Below, one piece after another: positions 6,108-12,844 of a stretch of DNA of 35,659 bases. Position 1 is the first letter of the stretch, and the number at the start of each line of letters is the position of its first letter. The translations under genes were made by a program, and so were the position numbers. Source of the stretch: a virus; IMG/VR virus record IMGVR_UViG_3300044949_001184, positions 1 through 35,659 of that record; one strand, given 5' to 3'. Under the pieces are notes generated by a model. It did not search any database and was not told the DNA's origin. It was given only the letters and a program-made list of their open reading frames with translations.

Positions 6108-6457
6108 CTGTCGAGGCCACGCCCCGCAAGGCCATGACCAAGGCCCGCCGCCTGCGTCTTTACCTTGCCTGCAATGGCCGGTGCGCCTGTGGCGTCAAGG
6201 TTCCGATGGCGGGAACGGTCATTGACCACGAAATCCCGCTGTGGATGGGCGGCGCTGACGAGGACGCGAACCTTCGCTTCCTCTGCCGTGACTGCGACCG
6301 GATCAAGACCGCCGGAGACAGCGGCAAGCGCGCCAAGGTCAAGCGCATCTTGGCCCGCGAGAACGGCACCCGCCGCGAGCGTCAGCCGATCAAGAGCGCC
6401 GGCTTTAACACCCGTCTTCGCAAAAAACTCAACGGAACTGTCGAGGTGCGGTCATGA
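6104..6457 (+). CDS. HNH endonuclease, 117 residues
   Basis: The core reads YLACNGRCACGVKVPM, then TVIDHEIPLWMGGADEDANL, then RFLCRDCDRIKTAGD (residues 20-72). This gives the 'C.C ... DH..PL..GG ... NL..LC..C...KT' pattern of the HNH superfamily, with Asp41-His42 and Asn56 in place and two Cys pairs for zinc. The C-terminus is basic (RERQPIK...RLRKKLN), as expected for a DNA-binding tail. It is coupled by ATGA to the methyltransferase. Possible roles are a packaging-associated nickase, host DNA degradation, or the cutting partner of the methyltransferase. Confidence 0.88.
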   Translation: MTVEATPRKAMTKARRLRLYLACNGRCACGVKVPMAGTVIDHEIPLWMGGADEDANLRFLCRDCDRIKTAGDSGKRAKVKRILARENGTRRERQPIKSAGFNTRLRKKLNGTVEVRS

Positions 6458-6813
6458 GCCTGTCTATGCGAGCGATCCTCCGGAAGGCGGAGAACACCGC
6501 CTATCTGGTTGAACACTACCCGACCGCGACGCCTGAACAGATCGCCGACATGACGCGGCGCTGGAAGGTGACGGGCGACGCCATCCGACAGTACGCAGCG
6601 GTGATTGGCATCAGGCGCGACCGAGAGGCGGCGCGAACTGCTTACGCCGAGGGCGCTAGGGCTGCGGCGGAAAACGCCATCGCGTGGGCGCCACCGGCCC
6701 CGGATCGGGATGACGAGTACGTCGCGGCCTGCATCGCTGAAGGCGGGTTCCCCGTCGTGGTGTGGATCAACGGCCAGCCTCGCACCGTCTATCGGTCGGA
6801 GTGGGCGGCATGA
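6454..6813 (+). CDS. Hypothetical protein with probable N-terminal HTH
   Basis: 119 residues. Residues 10-60 (YLVEHYPTATPEQIADMTRR, then WKVTGDAIRQYAAVIGIRRD) look like a helix-turn-helix of the kind that scans for a pattern of residues in front of a short recognition helix. An Ala-rich helix follows, then a C-terminal strand pair GFPVVVWINGQPRTVYRSEW. ATGA overlaps occur at both ends. The combination is often found in phage early regions without a known function. It is probably DNA binding, by inference. Confidence 0.72.
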   Translation: MSLSMRAILRKAENTAYLVEHYPTATPEQIADMTRRWKVTGDAIRQYAAVIGIRRDREAARTAYAEGARAAAENAIAWAPPAPDRDDEYVAACIAEGGFPVVVWINGQPRTVYRSEWAA

Positions 6814-7124
6814 TTGACGAGAGCTTCATCTACACTTTCGGGGCGGGCTGGCAACCGGCGCCAGTCAAGCGGATGGCCGACATCGCCGCCGAGGTCGCGC
6901 AGGCCAACGGCCTGACCTTGGTCGAACTGAAAAGCCGCAACCGCGCACAGCGTATCGCTCACCCGCGCCAAGAGGCGATGGCCAAGATCCATCAAACTGG
7001 CCGCTACACGCTGACGCAGATCGCCCGGTATTTCGGCTTGGATCACACGACGGTCCTCTATGGCATCCGCCAATACGAAGCGCGTGCTTCTGGCGTGAAG
7101 ATCGTTCGGCAGGTGGCCGCATGA
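6810..7124 (+). CDS. DnaA domain-IV-like DNA-binding protein without AAA+ domain
   Basis: 104 residues. Residues 43-57 RNRAQRIAHPRQEAM and 75-87 FGLDHTTVLYGIR reproduce the DnaA C-terminal signature ('R...A..R..AM' and 'FG..DHTTV...'), the part of the initiator that reads the DnaA box. The ATPase and oligomerisation domains are absent. A longer frame exists, but the Met at the ATGA overlap with the previous gene gives a protein beginning MIDESFIYTF and is preferred. It could bind DnaA-box-like sites in the phage or host origin, either to recruit host replication or to compete with host DnaA. Domain recognition is firm; the role is inferred. Confidence 0.87.
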   Translation: MIDESFIYTFGAGWQPAPVKRMADIAAEVAQANGLTLVELKSRNRAQRIAHPRQEAMAKIHQTGRYTLTQIARYFGLDHTTVLYGIRQYEARASGVKIVRQVAA

Positions 7125-7327
7125 AGATCGTCGGAAACGCCATCGCTGACGCCGTGCTGGCCGCGAACACCGATGAGGACCGCCGCAACGTGGCCTGTGC
7201 CTACGTCGCCTATGGGCTCGGCGTTTTGGCAGCAATCGACGGCGGCAAGGCCGCGGCTGAGGTCGCTTACAGGCTCGCTGACGCGCTGGTCGCGAGGCGC
7301 AACGAAATTGAACCCCATGACCAGTGA
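7121..7327 (+). CDS. Hypothetical helical protein, 68 residues
   Basis: Ala-rich and predicted to be mainly helical: IADAVLAANTDEDRRNVACA, then YVAYGLGVLAAIDGGKAAAE, then VAYRLADALVARRNEIE. A moderately hydrophobic central helix could be buried in a dimer; it is not a convincing membrane span. It overlaps the previous gene by ATGA and the next by 11 bases. No family is recognised. Confidence 0.65.
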   Translation: MKIVGNAIADAVLAANTDEDRRNVACAYVAYGLGVLAAIDGGKAAAEVAYRLADALVARRNEIEPHDQ

Positions 7328-8231
7328 AATCATGACTGACATCATCATAGACCCCGAATTCCGCAAGTATATTCCGGCTCTGTCCGGCGAGGAGCTGGCG
7401 CAGCTAGAGGCGAACCTTCTCGAGGACGGTTGCCGCGATCCGTTGACCCTTTGGGGCCGGGTGATCATCGACGGGCACAATCGGTTCGACATCTGCACGC
7501 GGCTCGGCATTCCGTTCCAGACCGTTCAGAAGCAGTTTCCGACCCGCGAGGCCGCGCTAGACTGGATGGACTGCCACCAGCTTGGCAGGCGCAATCTGAC
7601 CCCTGACGCGCGCAAGCTGCTGTTGGGGCGCCGGTATAACCGGCTGAAGGCCGACCCGACCGCCAATTTGGTCCAGAACGCCCCGAGTGGTCAAAATGAC
7701 CACTCGGGCGAGAAGACCGCCGACACCCTCGCCAAAGAGCATGGCGTATCCGAAGCCACCGTGCGCCGCGCGGCCAAGTTTGCGGAGGAGGTCGAGGCCG
7801 ATCCCGAGCTTCAGGCCGCTATCGAAACCGGGAAGCCTATTGCGGCCGTCAAGCGGGAGCGCGCCCAGGCCGAATTTCCGCCCGCTCCCCCGCCTGAGAT
7901 CGTGGTTTCGCTCGACCCCGAGCGCCGCAAGCTGGCGAAGCTGACGACAGAGGCCCTGATTGACGAGGTGATCGGCCTTCGCGCCGACCTGAACGATCAG
8001 AAGGCCCGCGCCGCCCGCTACAAGTCCGAACGCGACGACATGGCCGTCAAGCTGGCCGAGGCCCTGGTAGGCGACCAAGGCAAGACCATTAGCAACCTTC
8101 AATCCCAGCTTCGCGCCGCCAAGTTCGCCAGAGACGAGGCGATGGCCGCGACCAAGCGGATGGAAAACCGGCTGAAGAAGGCCGAGGCGCGGACAAAAGA
8201 ACTGGAGAACATGGAGGTCAGCTTCGGATGA
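7317..8231 (+). CDS. ParB/Srx-superfamily protein with C-terminal coiled coil
   Basis: 304 residues. The N-terminal domain (10-105) has DPEFRKYIPALSGEELAQLE, GCRDPLTLWGRVIIDGHNR and TRLGIPFQTV, then a long helix ending near LLLGRRYN. This is the ParB N-terminal fold, with IIDGHNR as the nucleotide-binding box equivalent of ParB's 'GERR'. Residues 134-155 form an HTH (TADTLAKEHGVSEATVRRAA). From about 215 to 300 the protein is a charged coiled coil. No ParA partner is seen, so partition is unlikely; phage ParB-like proteins can be CTPases or nucleases acting on DNA organisation. The start at the Met of MTSEIMTDI is chosen over an in-frame Met five codons later and a much longer upstream frame that overlaps the previous gene. 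Confidence 0.82.
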   Translation: MTSEIMTDIIIDPEFRKYIPALSGEELAQLEANLLEDGCRDPLTLWGRVIIDGHNRFDICTRLGIPFQTVQKQFPTREAALDWMDCHQLGRRNLTPDARKLLLGRRYNRLKADPTANLVQNAPSGQNDHSGEKTADTLAKEHGVSEATVRRAAKFAEEVEADPELQAAIETGKPIAAVKRERAQAEFPPAPPPEIVVSLDPERRKLAKLTTEALIDEVIGLRADLNDQKARAARYKSERDDMAVKLAEALVGDQGKTISNLQSQLRAAKFARDEAMAATKRMENRLKKAEARTKELENMEVSFG

Positions 8232-8479
8232 CCATCCTGTCCCGCATTCAAGCCAACGGCGGCGCCATCGTTCGTGATGAGTGGCGCTTTAGCCTCCGTC
8301 GTGGACGGCTGACGAGCGAAGCCCTGACTTGGATACGGGCACGCTGGAACGAAGCCTGCCTCGAAGTATGGCCCTTGCTCGACACGTTCGAAGAGCGCGC
8401 CGCAATCATGGAATACGACGGCGGCATGTCTCGCGAAGATGCCGAGCGCGCCGCTTATGCGGAGGTCGCCGGATGCTGA
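8228..8479 (+). CDS. Small TubC-N-like protein, 83 residues
   Basis: The N-terminal half (ILSRIQANGGAIVRDEWRF, then RLTSEALTWIRARWNE) resembles the TubC-N docking domain, a small fold sometimes found beside phage primases and helicases. The C-terminal half, TFEERAAIMEYDGGMSREDA, then ERAAYAEV, is a motif I recognise from many phage and integrative-element replication proteins. The gene lies between the ParB-like protein and the helicase and is coupled to both. It is probably a replisome accessory or docking subunit; this is inference from the neighbourhood. Confidence 0.75.
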   Translation: MTILSRIQANGGAIVRDEWRFSLRRGRLTSEALTWIRARWNEACLEVWPLLDTFEERAAIMEYDGGMSREDAERAAYAEVAGC

Positions 8480-10047
8480 CGCTCACCGACGCCAAACAGA
8501 TCGTTTTGCGCGACTATCAGGCGAACGCTATCGACGCGCTTCGCCAGAAGATCCGCAGCGGAAGCCGTCGCTTGATCCTTTGCGCCGGGACCGGGGCGGG
8601 CAAGACGCTCACCTCGGCGAGCCTGCTGCGGGAGGCCGACCGCAAGGGCAGCTTCGCCCTTTTCATCGTCGATCGCGTGGCCCTGGTCGAGCAGACCAGC
8701 GAAGTGTTCAGCGAATACGGCATCCGCCACGGGGTCATTCAAGGCATTCACCGCCGCTGGTCGCCGCGCGAGAACATTCAGGTCTGCTCTGCCCAGACGC
8801 TCGCCCGGCGCGGCTTGCTGCGCGACCCGGACCTGATCGTCGTCGATGAGGCCCATTGCCAGTACAAGGCCACGCTCGACCTGATGGCCCGCTTCCCGAA
8901 CGCGGTGAAGATCGGCCTGACTGCGACCCCGTTCACCAAGGGCATGGGGCAGCATTGGGACGACATGGTCAACGTCATCCCGACCCGCCGCCTGATCGAC
9001 GACGGCTATCTGATTGAGCCTAAAATCTACGTCGCGAAAAGCCCCGGCGATGATGAGTTCGGGCGCAACAGCTTCGGCGAGTTTAGCGACGAAAGCGCCG
9101 CTTCAGCCGGGATCAAGATCGTCGGCGATGTCGTCCAGGAGTGGATCGGCAAGACGCACGAACACTTCGGCGGCCCGGCCAAAACCATCGTGTTCAGCCC
9201 GACCGTTGAGCATGGCCGCGAGCTGTGCGCCGCCTTCAATGCCGCCGGCTATAATTTCCAACAGATCAGCTATCTCGACCGCGACGACGATGAGCGGATG
9301 GCCAAGATCGGCGAGTTCCGCAGGCCCGACAGTATCATCCACGGCCTCGTTTCGTGCGGCGTGCTGACTAAGGGCTTCGATGTTCCCGACGTCCTGATCG
9401 GCATCTCCTGCAAGCCCTACCGCAAGAGCCTGTCCAGCCACATGCAGGAAATCGGGCGCGTGATGCGGCCCATCCCCGGCGAGGAAAAGCGCGCCCTTTG
9501 GCTGGATCACTCCGGCAACATCGAACGCTTCGCCCTGGATATGTATGACGTCTGGGAGAACGGCGCCGGGGAACTGGACAAGGCCGAGAAGCGCGACAGC
9601 ATCGCCCGCGAGCGCAATCAGCAGGTCCGGGAAAAGGTCGTGTGTCCCGAGTGTTCGGGAGCCCTTCGCGGCAATACCTGCATGTCTTGCGGATGGGAGC
9701 GCCCGGCGCGGTCCAACATTCACGCGGTCGAGGGCGAGCTTCGGGAGTTCGATCCCAGTGGGCTGGGCATGACGCCGCGAGCCGGGCTGCGCGCTGAGTG
9801 CCTTAAAGACCCTCGGGGCGTCTACAGCGCCTGCGTCTACTACGCGATAGCCAACAGCCGCGAAGGCGACTGCGACAAGGCCCGTAAGAGGGCGTTTGCA
9901 ATGTGGTGCGGCATCTATCCGGGCGAGCGGGCTAAACCCGGCTGGTTCGGGATGCGAACAGGCGCCCCGAGCGCGGACGCGCTGGCCCTGGTCGAGCGCG
10001 AGGTTGCCCGGTTCCGCAAGACAAGTCGGATGCGGAGGGCTGCATGA
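8473..10047 (+). CDS. Superfamily 2 DEAD/DEAH helicase with zinc finger
   Basis: 524 residues. ATP-dependent nucleic-acid unwinding is expected. Motifs: RDYQANAI (Q-like) at 13-20, Walker A AGTGAGKT 38-45, DEAH 125-128, TAT 150-152, helicase-C 'VLTKGFDVPDV' near 297-307 and motif VI QEIGRVMR 325-332. A C4 zinc finger follows at Cys391, Cys394, Cys403 and Cys406. The C-terminal 100 residues (KDPRGVYSACVYYAI, FGMRTGAPSADALALVEREV) are of unknown function. A longer frame opens upstream, but the Met of MLTLTDAK overlaps the previous stop and fits the family. It is probably the replicative or origin-opening helicase that works with the TOPRIM primase encoded next. Confidence 0.95.
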   Translation: MLTLTDAKQIVLRDYQANAIDALRQKIRSGSRRLILCAGTGAGKTLTSASLLREADRKGSFALFIVDRVALVEQTSEVFSEYGIRHGVIQGIHRRWSPRENIQVCSAQTLARRGLLRDPDLIVVDEAHCQYKATLDLMARFPNAVKIGLTATPFTKGMGQHWDDMVNVIPTRRLIDDGYLIEPKIYVAKSPGDDEFGRNSFGEFSDESAASAGIKIVGDVVQEWIGKTHEHFGGPAKTIVFSPTVEHGRELCAAFNAAGYNFQQISYLDRDDDERMAKIGEFRRPDSIIHGLVSCGVLTKGFDVPDVLIGISCKPYRKSLSSHMQEIGRVMRPIPGEEKRALWLDHSGNIERFALDMYDVWENGAGELDKAEKRDSIARERNQQVREKVVCPECSGALRGNTCMSCGWERPARSNIHAVEGELREFDPSGLGMTPRAGLRAECLKDPRGVYSACVYYAIANSREGDCDKARKRAFAMWCGIYPGERAKPGWFGMRTGAPSADALALVEREVARFRKTSRMRRAA

Positions 10048-10967
10048 GTTTTGCCAGCCTCACCGACGCTTTGCGCGAAGCCTGCGGGGCCGTGGGCATT
10101 GATCCGCCCAAGCGCCGCCTCGTGCCCGGCCAGTGGGTTCGCACCGACACCAAGGGCCGCAACGGCAAGGATGACGCCGCCGTCCTGATCTTTGACGACG
10201 AGCGCGGCGGCATGGTCTGGAACCACCAAACCGGCGTGAGTCAGCGGTTCACGATGAACGGGGCAGGCGAGCATCGCGTGGACCCCGAGGCCGAGCGCCG
10301 CCGCAAGCTGCGGGACGCCGAGAACCACGCTCAACAGCAGATGGTCGAGCGGATCTGCGCCGACATCGTGCGCGACTGCGACCAAGGCAAGCACCCGTAC
10401 CTTGAACGCAAGGGCTTCCCTGAACAGATCGGCCTGATCTGCGAAGACCCGACCCGCTACTTCCCCGCCGGTCGCTTCGGCGAGGCGCTGGCGAAGGCGC
10501 TGCCGGGTGAGGGGCCGTTCCTGGTCATCCCCGGTCGTGTCGGCTCGAAGATCACGACCGTCCAATTCATCACCCCGGACGGGGCGAAGAAAAACATCCT
10601 GCGCGGCCACATGACCGGCGCGTCCTACAGGATCGCCACAGGGGCGCAGACGTGGGTCTGTGAGGGCATCGCCACCGCGTTGAGCGTCAGGGCCGCCCTG
10701 CGGCTTCTGGGGGTCTCCGCGACGGTCCTGAGCGCCTTCAGCGCCTCGAATGTCGAGAAGGTCGCCGCCGCTATCCCCGGCGCCCTGATCGCTGCCGACC
10801 ACGACGGCCCGAACGAGCATTTGGAAGGCAAGGGCGCAGGCGAGTTTTACGCCCGCCGGTCGGGTCGCAAGTGGACCCAGCCTCCGGCGCTCGGCGACTT
10901 CAACGACATGCATACGACCGAGGGCCTGCGGGCCGTAGCCCTGCACTTACGGGAGGCGCTGGGATGA
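10044..10967 (+). CDS. TOPRIM-domain primase-like protein
   Basis: 307 residues. The TOPRIM core has the catalytic Glu in WVCEGIATALSVRAA (Glu207) and the DxD in ALIAADHDGPN (Asp252, Asp254). The N-terminal 80 residues have a phage-primase-like module (GMVWNHQTGVSQRF) but no clear CHC2 zinc finger; the middle has RYFPAGRF and a TTVQFITPDG strand pair. This is the arrangement of phage and plasmid DnaG-like/TraC primases that make RNA primers on unwound DNA. It is coupled to the helicase (ATGA), and the pair should form the initiation module. The phage lacks a polymerase, so the host polymerase would extend the primers. Confidence 0.9.
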   Translation: MSFASLTDALREACGAVGIDPPKRRLVPGQWVRTDTKGRNGKDDAAVLIFDDERGGMVWNHQTGVSQRFTMNGAGEHRVDPEAERRRKLRDAENHAQQQMVERICADIVRDCDQGKHPYLERKGFPEQIGLICEDPTRYFPAGRFGEALAKALPGEGPFLVIPGRVGSKITTVQFITPDGAKKNILRGHMTGASYRIATGAQTWVCEGIATALSVRAALRLLGVSATVLSAFSASNVEKVAAAIPGALIAADHDGPNEHLEGKGAGEFYARRSGRKWTQPPALGDFNDMHTTEGLRAVALHLREALG

Positions 10968-11368
10968 ACCAAAGACCCCGCGCTTTCAAGTTACGCGGGG
11001 CCGGTCTGACGGACGGATTCAAGACAGTGGCGTCAGACACAGGAAGCCTACCACGGGGCGGAACCCCAGGCGAAGCGCAGTCCGAAAGAGAGAAGCGCGG
11101 TTCCCGGCACAGTGACGTTGGTGTCGAAAGTAGCTCTCAACGATCCGGGGAAGTCACTCCCACGGCTCGGCCCAAGGCGGCGGCTCGGCTCGGCCAGCAA
11201 GATCGCGAGGGTATGGGACCGGCTCTGGCGCTGAAAAGCGTCGGGGCTGGTCGTCCTATGCCCGGACAACAACTCTCTCAACCAGCAACCACAAGAGCAG
11301 AACAGAGAAGGTTAAGAACAGTGAAGCGACCGAACGTAGAAACGCTAACGATGGAGATCGGCAAATGA
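10964..11368 (+). CDS. Atypical open frame (134 codons), doubtful gene
   Basis: An open frame spans the interval between primase and the next gene, starting and ending with ATGA overlaps exactly as real genes here do. The predicted protein is disordered (Arg, Gly, Ser, Gln, Pro rich) and has no Trp, Tyr or Cys. Codons are unlike the rest of the genome: repeated AGA, TTA, CTA and GGA, which neighbours avoid. The same DNA folds into strong RNA stems. It could be a chance frame over a structured RNA, a recently acquired coding piece, or a dual-function transcript. I favour RNA but cannot exclude protein. Confidence 0.3.
   Translation: MNQRPRAFKLRGAGLTDGFKTVASDTGSLPRGGTPGEAQSEREKRGSRHSDVGVESSSQRSGEVTPTARPKAAARLGQQDREGMGPALALKSVGAGRPMPGQQLSQPATTRAEQRRLRTVKRPNVETLTMEIGK
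10974..11263 (+). ncRNA. Candidate structured RNA, about 290 nt
   Basis: Stems read directly from the sequence: CCCCGCG/CGCGGGG (10976-10982 with 10994-11000); GTCTGACG/CGTCAGAC (11004-11011 with 11031-11038); GCCT plus GGGG with CCCC plus AGGC (11046-11071), with an alternative GGAACC/GGTTCC (11060-11065 with 11099-11104); AGTGAC plus GTTG with CAAC plus GTCACT (11111-11158, bulged); and a hairpin of 24 pairs at 11209-11263 capped by GAAA. Six pairs of the last hairpin are G-U, which favours the plus strand as the functional RNA. Codon use in the interval is foreign to the genome. An A-rich, unstructured stretch follows to the next ATG. No Rfam class is recognised by eye; hallmarks of group I or II introns, RNase P, tmRNA and tRNA were not found. 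Confidence 0.5.
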
Positions 11369-11583
11369 CCCCTCCTACCCCGGCTATCGTTCAACGCATT
11401 TCTGAAGCCCTAGACACAGAGATCATCAACCAGCGCCGGGGCGTAACGACCCGCCCCTTCGACGCCTGCCTTGATCTAGATGCCGAGCGCCTAGCCCTCG
11501 CGGCCATAGACGCCATTGCAGGCCATATGCGTGAGCAGGGCTTTGTCCACCCGTCCAACTGGCTGAGGAGCCTTCTTCGATGA
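11365..11583 (+). CDS. Hypothetical protein, 72 residues
   Basis: A helical small protein: PAIVQRISEALDTEIINQR, then DLDAERLALAAIDAIAGHMR and EQGFVHPSNWLRSLLR. GGAG lies 8 bases before the ATG, so it can initiate independently of the odd block upstream, and its codon use returns to the genome norm. It is coupled by ATGA to the next gene. No family is recognised. Confidence 0.75.
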   Translation: MTPPTPAIVQRISEALDTEIINQRRGVTTRPFDACLDLDAERLALAAIDAIAGHMREQGFVHPSNWLRSLLR

Positions 11584-12188
11584 CCCGCACCCCCCGCCGC
11601 AAGAAGACCGACACCGCCGAGGCCCTGGCCGACCGCGAAGCCCGGAAAGCGCAGATTATCGCCCTAAAAGCCCAAGGCGTCCGCGTGGTGCATGACAACG
11701 AATATCGCATCATAGCCGCTCACCGGCTGGACGTGTTCTCGCTGCTGCACTCCCGCAAGGGGCCGCAGGAAGACGGCAAGCCCGGCAAGGCCGCGCTCAC
11801 CGATCAACAGCTTCAAGCCGCCCGACGGCTGGAGAACCTGATCGCCATCGCCTACGGTCACGAACGGCCCGAGATCAGCATGGACCGGGTAGACAAGGCG
11901 ACCGCCACCGCATCCGAACAGATCACCCAGGCGATGATTGACGCCTCACGGCTGTTGCAGATCGTTCTCGGCAAATGCGGGCGCCGTGACGCCGAGCTGC
12001 TGTGTGCGCTCATGTCGGGGGCCAACGCGCGGCTTGGGTCGGGCTGGCGCGATACCGTGGAGCGGATCACAGACGAAAGCCGCAAGGAAGCGCAAGCGGC
12101 GGCTGTGCGGGCGGCGTGTCAAAACCTCGTATTGGCATGGCAGGCGCTGGACTATGCGGCGCGGGAACGGAAGGCGAGGGCGGCGTGA
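11580..12188 (+). CDS. Hypothetical protein, 202 residues, DUF6456-like in outline
   Basis: A basic N-terminus (RTPRRKKTDTAEALADREAR) is followed by VRVVHDNEYRIIAAHRLDVFSL, then an all-helical part with LTDQQLQAARRLENLIAIAYG, LLQIVLGKCGRRDAELLCAL and QNLVLAWQALDYAARER. The order 'LT..Q..AA.RL ... LL...C' recalls DUF6456-type and late-regulator-like alphaproteobacterial proteins, but the match is loose. It is the last gene before the 12.2-kb promoter, a position where phages often keep an antiterminator or late activator. That role is conjecture. Confidence 0.7.
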   Translation: MTRTPRRKKTDTAEALADREARKAQIIALKAQGVRVVHDNEYRIIAAHRLDVFSLLHSRKGPQEDGKPGKAALTDQQLQAARRLENLIAIAYGHERPEISMDRVDKATATASEQITQAMIDASRLLQIVLGKCGRRDAELLCALMSGANARLGSGWRDTVERITDESRKEAQAAAVRAACQNLVLAWQALDYAARERKARAA

Positions 12189-12234
12189 TACGCATAAAGA
12201 TCGGGATTTTTCGGGGTCTGGTACAGATAACCGC

Positions 12235-12262
12235 TTGCGCCTACCGATAATCCTTGTATAAC
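12235..12262 (+). promoter_or_regulatory. Sigma70-like promoter before the late region
   Basis: TTGCGC (12235-12240), 16 bases, TATAAC (12257-12262). The -10 matches five of six consensus positions. It lies in the 119-base gap after the early genes. The predicted leader begins near 12269 and contains a small hairpin, GGGGC-AGC-GCCCC (12276-12288), then AGGA eight bases before the next ATG. It probably drives the small genes and perhaps the late operon. Confidence 0.5.
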
Positions 12263-12307
12263 TGAACTCACGAACGGGGCAGCGCCCCACCAGCTAGGAC
12301 AAAGCAA

Positions 12308-12454
12308 ATGACCGCCAACCAAGTTTTCAGCCTCAAGGTTCTCGCTCTGGTCGCCCAAGGCCATCGCCCGGTTGAGGCCCTCAAGATCGTCTTCGGCGCC
12401 GACAAGATCGATGCAATGATTTCCGATCTATACGACGAGCTGCGGGGCCAATGA
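12308..12454 (+). CDS. Hypothetical protein, 48 residues
   Basis: Reads MTANQVFSLKVLALVAQGHR, then PVEALKIVFGADKIDAMISD and LYDELRGQ. It is a compact helical protein with an AGGA ribosome site at proper spacing and strong G/C third-position bias. It is the first gene downstream of the 12.25-kb promoter and its stop overlaps the next start (ATGA). 'ALVAQGHRPVEALKIVFG' looks like a small DNA-binding helical bundle, but no family is certain. Confidence 0.7.
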   Translation: MTANQVFSLKVLALVAQGHRPVEALKIVFGADKIDAMISDLYDELRGQ

Positions 12455-12624
12455 GCCCCGCCTTTCTCGCCATGCTGTCGGTCTTGAAGGTCACAGCGTC
12501 CAACGTTCGGAGCCTCGGCCCTGCCGGGGCTCTGGAGCCGTTTGAGCCATACAGGATATGGCTCGCTGAGATTGATCGGGCTATCGGGCTCGCGGAGGCA
12601 GAAATTGACCGGCGACCAGCTTAG
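12451..12624 (+). CDS. Hypothetical protein, 57 residues
   Basis: Reads MSPAFLAMLSVLKVTASNVR, SLGPAGALEPFEPYRIWLAE and IDRAIGLAEAEIDRRPA. It is probably helical with no clear membrane span. The ATGA overlap with the previous gene and a normal codon bias support translation. The mRNA contains a 10-pair hairpin at 12510-12532 that may only reflect GC-rich codons. The next gene starts inside its 3' end. Confidence 0.6.
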   Translation: MSPAFLAMLSVLKVTASNVRSLGPAGALEPFEPYRIWLAEIDRAIGLAEAEIDRRPA

Positions 12625-12844
12625 AGACGCCCGCGCTACCCTTGGCCACATGTGGGGCCTTGGCCGTCCTCTCCGCATGGCTGAGATGGGCCGGGCCTTG
12701 CGCCTTGGCGGTCGCGACCCCGGCGCCAGCATCCGCGACTATGAGCGCGGGACGACGCGGATTAGCGGCCCGATGAGCGTAGCCCTAGACATGATGCTCA
12801 AAGGCGCGTTGCCGCCTGATGGGCTGGACGCTCTGACGCCCTGA
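12605..12844 (+). CDS. HTH protein with TTG start, 79 residues
   Basis: A Cro/XRE-like helix-turn-helix: LTGDQLRDARATLGHMWGLG, then MAEMGRALRLGGRDPGASIR and DYERGTTRISGPMSVALD. The pattern 'L...R..LG......MA..L......I..YE.G...I' is that of phage-type XRE domains. A longer open frame has an ATG 63 bases upstream, but TTG with a perfect GGAGG six bases ahead fits the domain start much better. It may be a late-region regulator acting on the nearby promoter or the 248-bp spacer that follows. Confidence 0.72.
   Translation: MTGDQLRDARATLGHMWGLGRPLRMAEMGRALRLGGRDPGASIRDYERGTTRISGPMSVALDMMLKGALPPDGLDALTP

Noticed and set aside
10968-11364. Group I or group II intron
   Set aside because: No GACUA/AUAGUC-type R and S elements and no domain V were found, and the flanking genes look complete without splicing.
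12510-12532. Ten-pair hairpin GAGCCTCGGC/GCCGGGGCTC as a terminator
   Set aside because: It lies within a coding frame and no T run follows; GC-rich codons can produce it.
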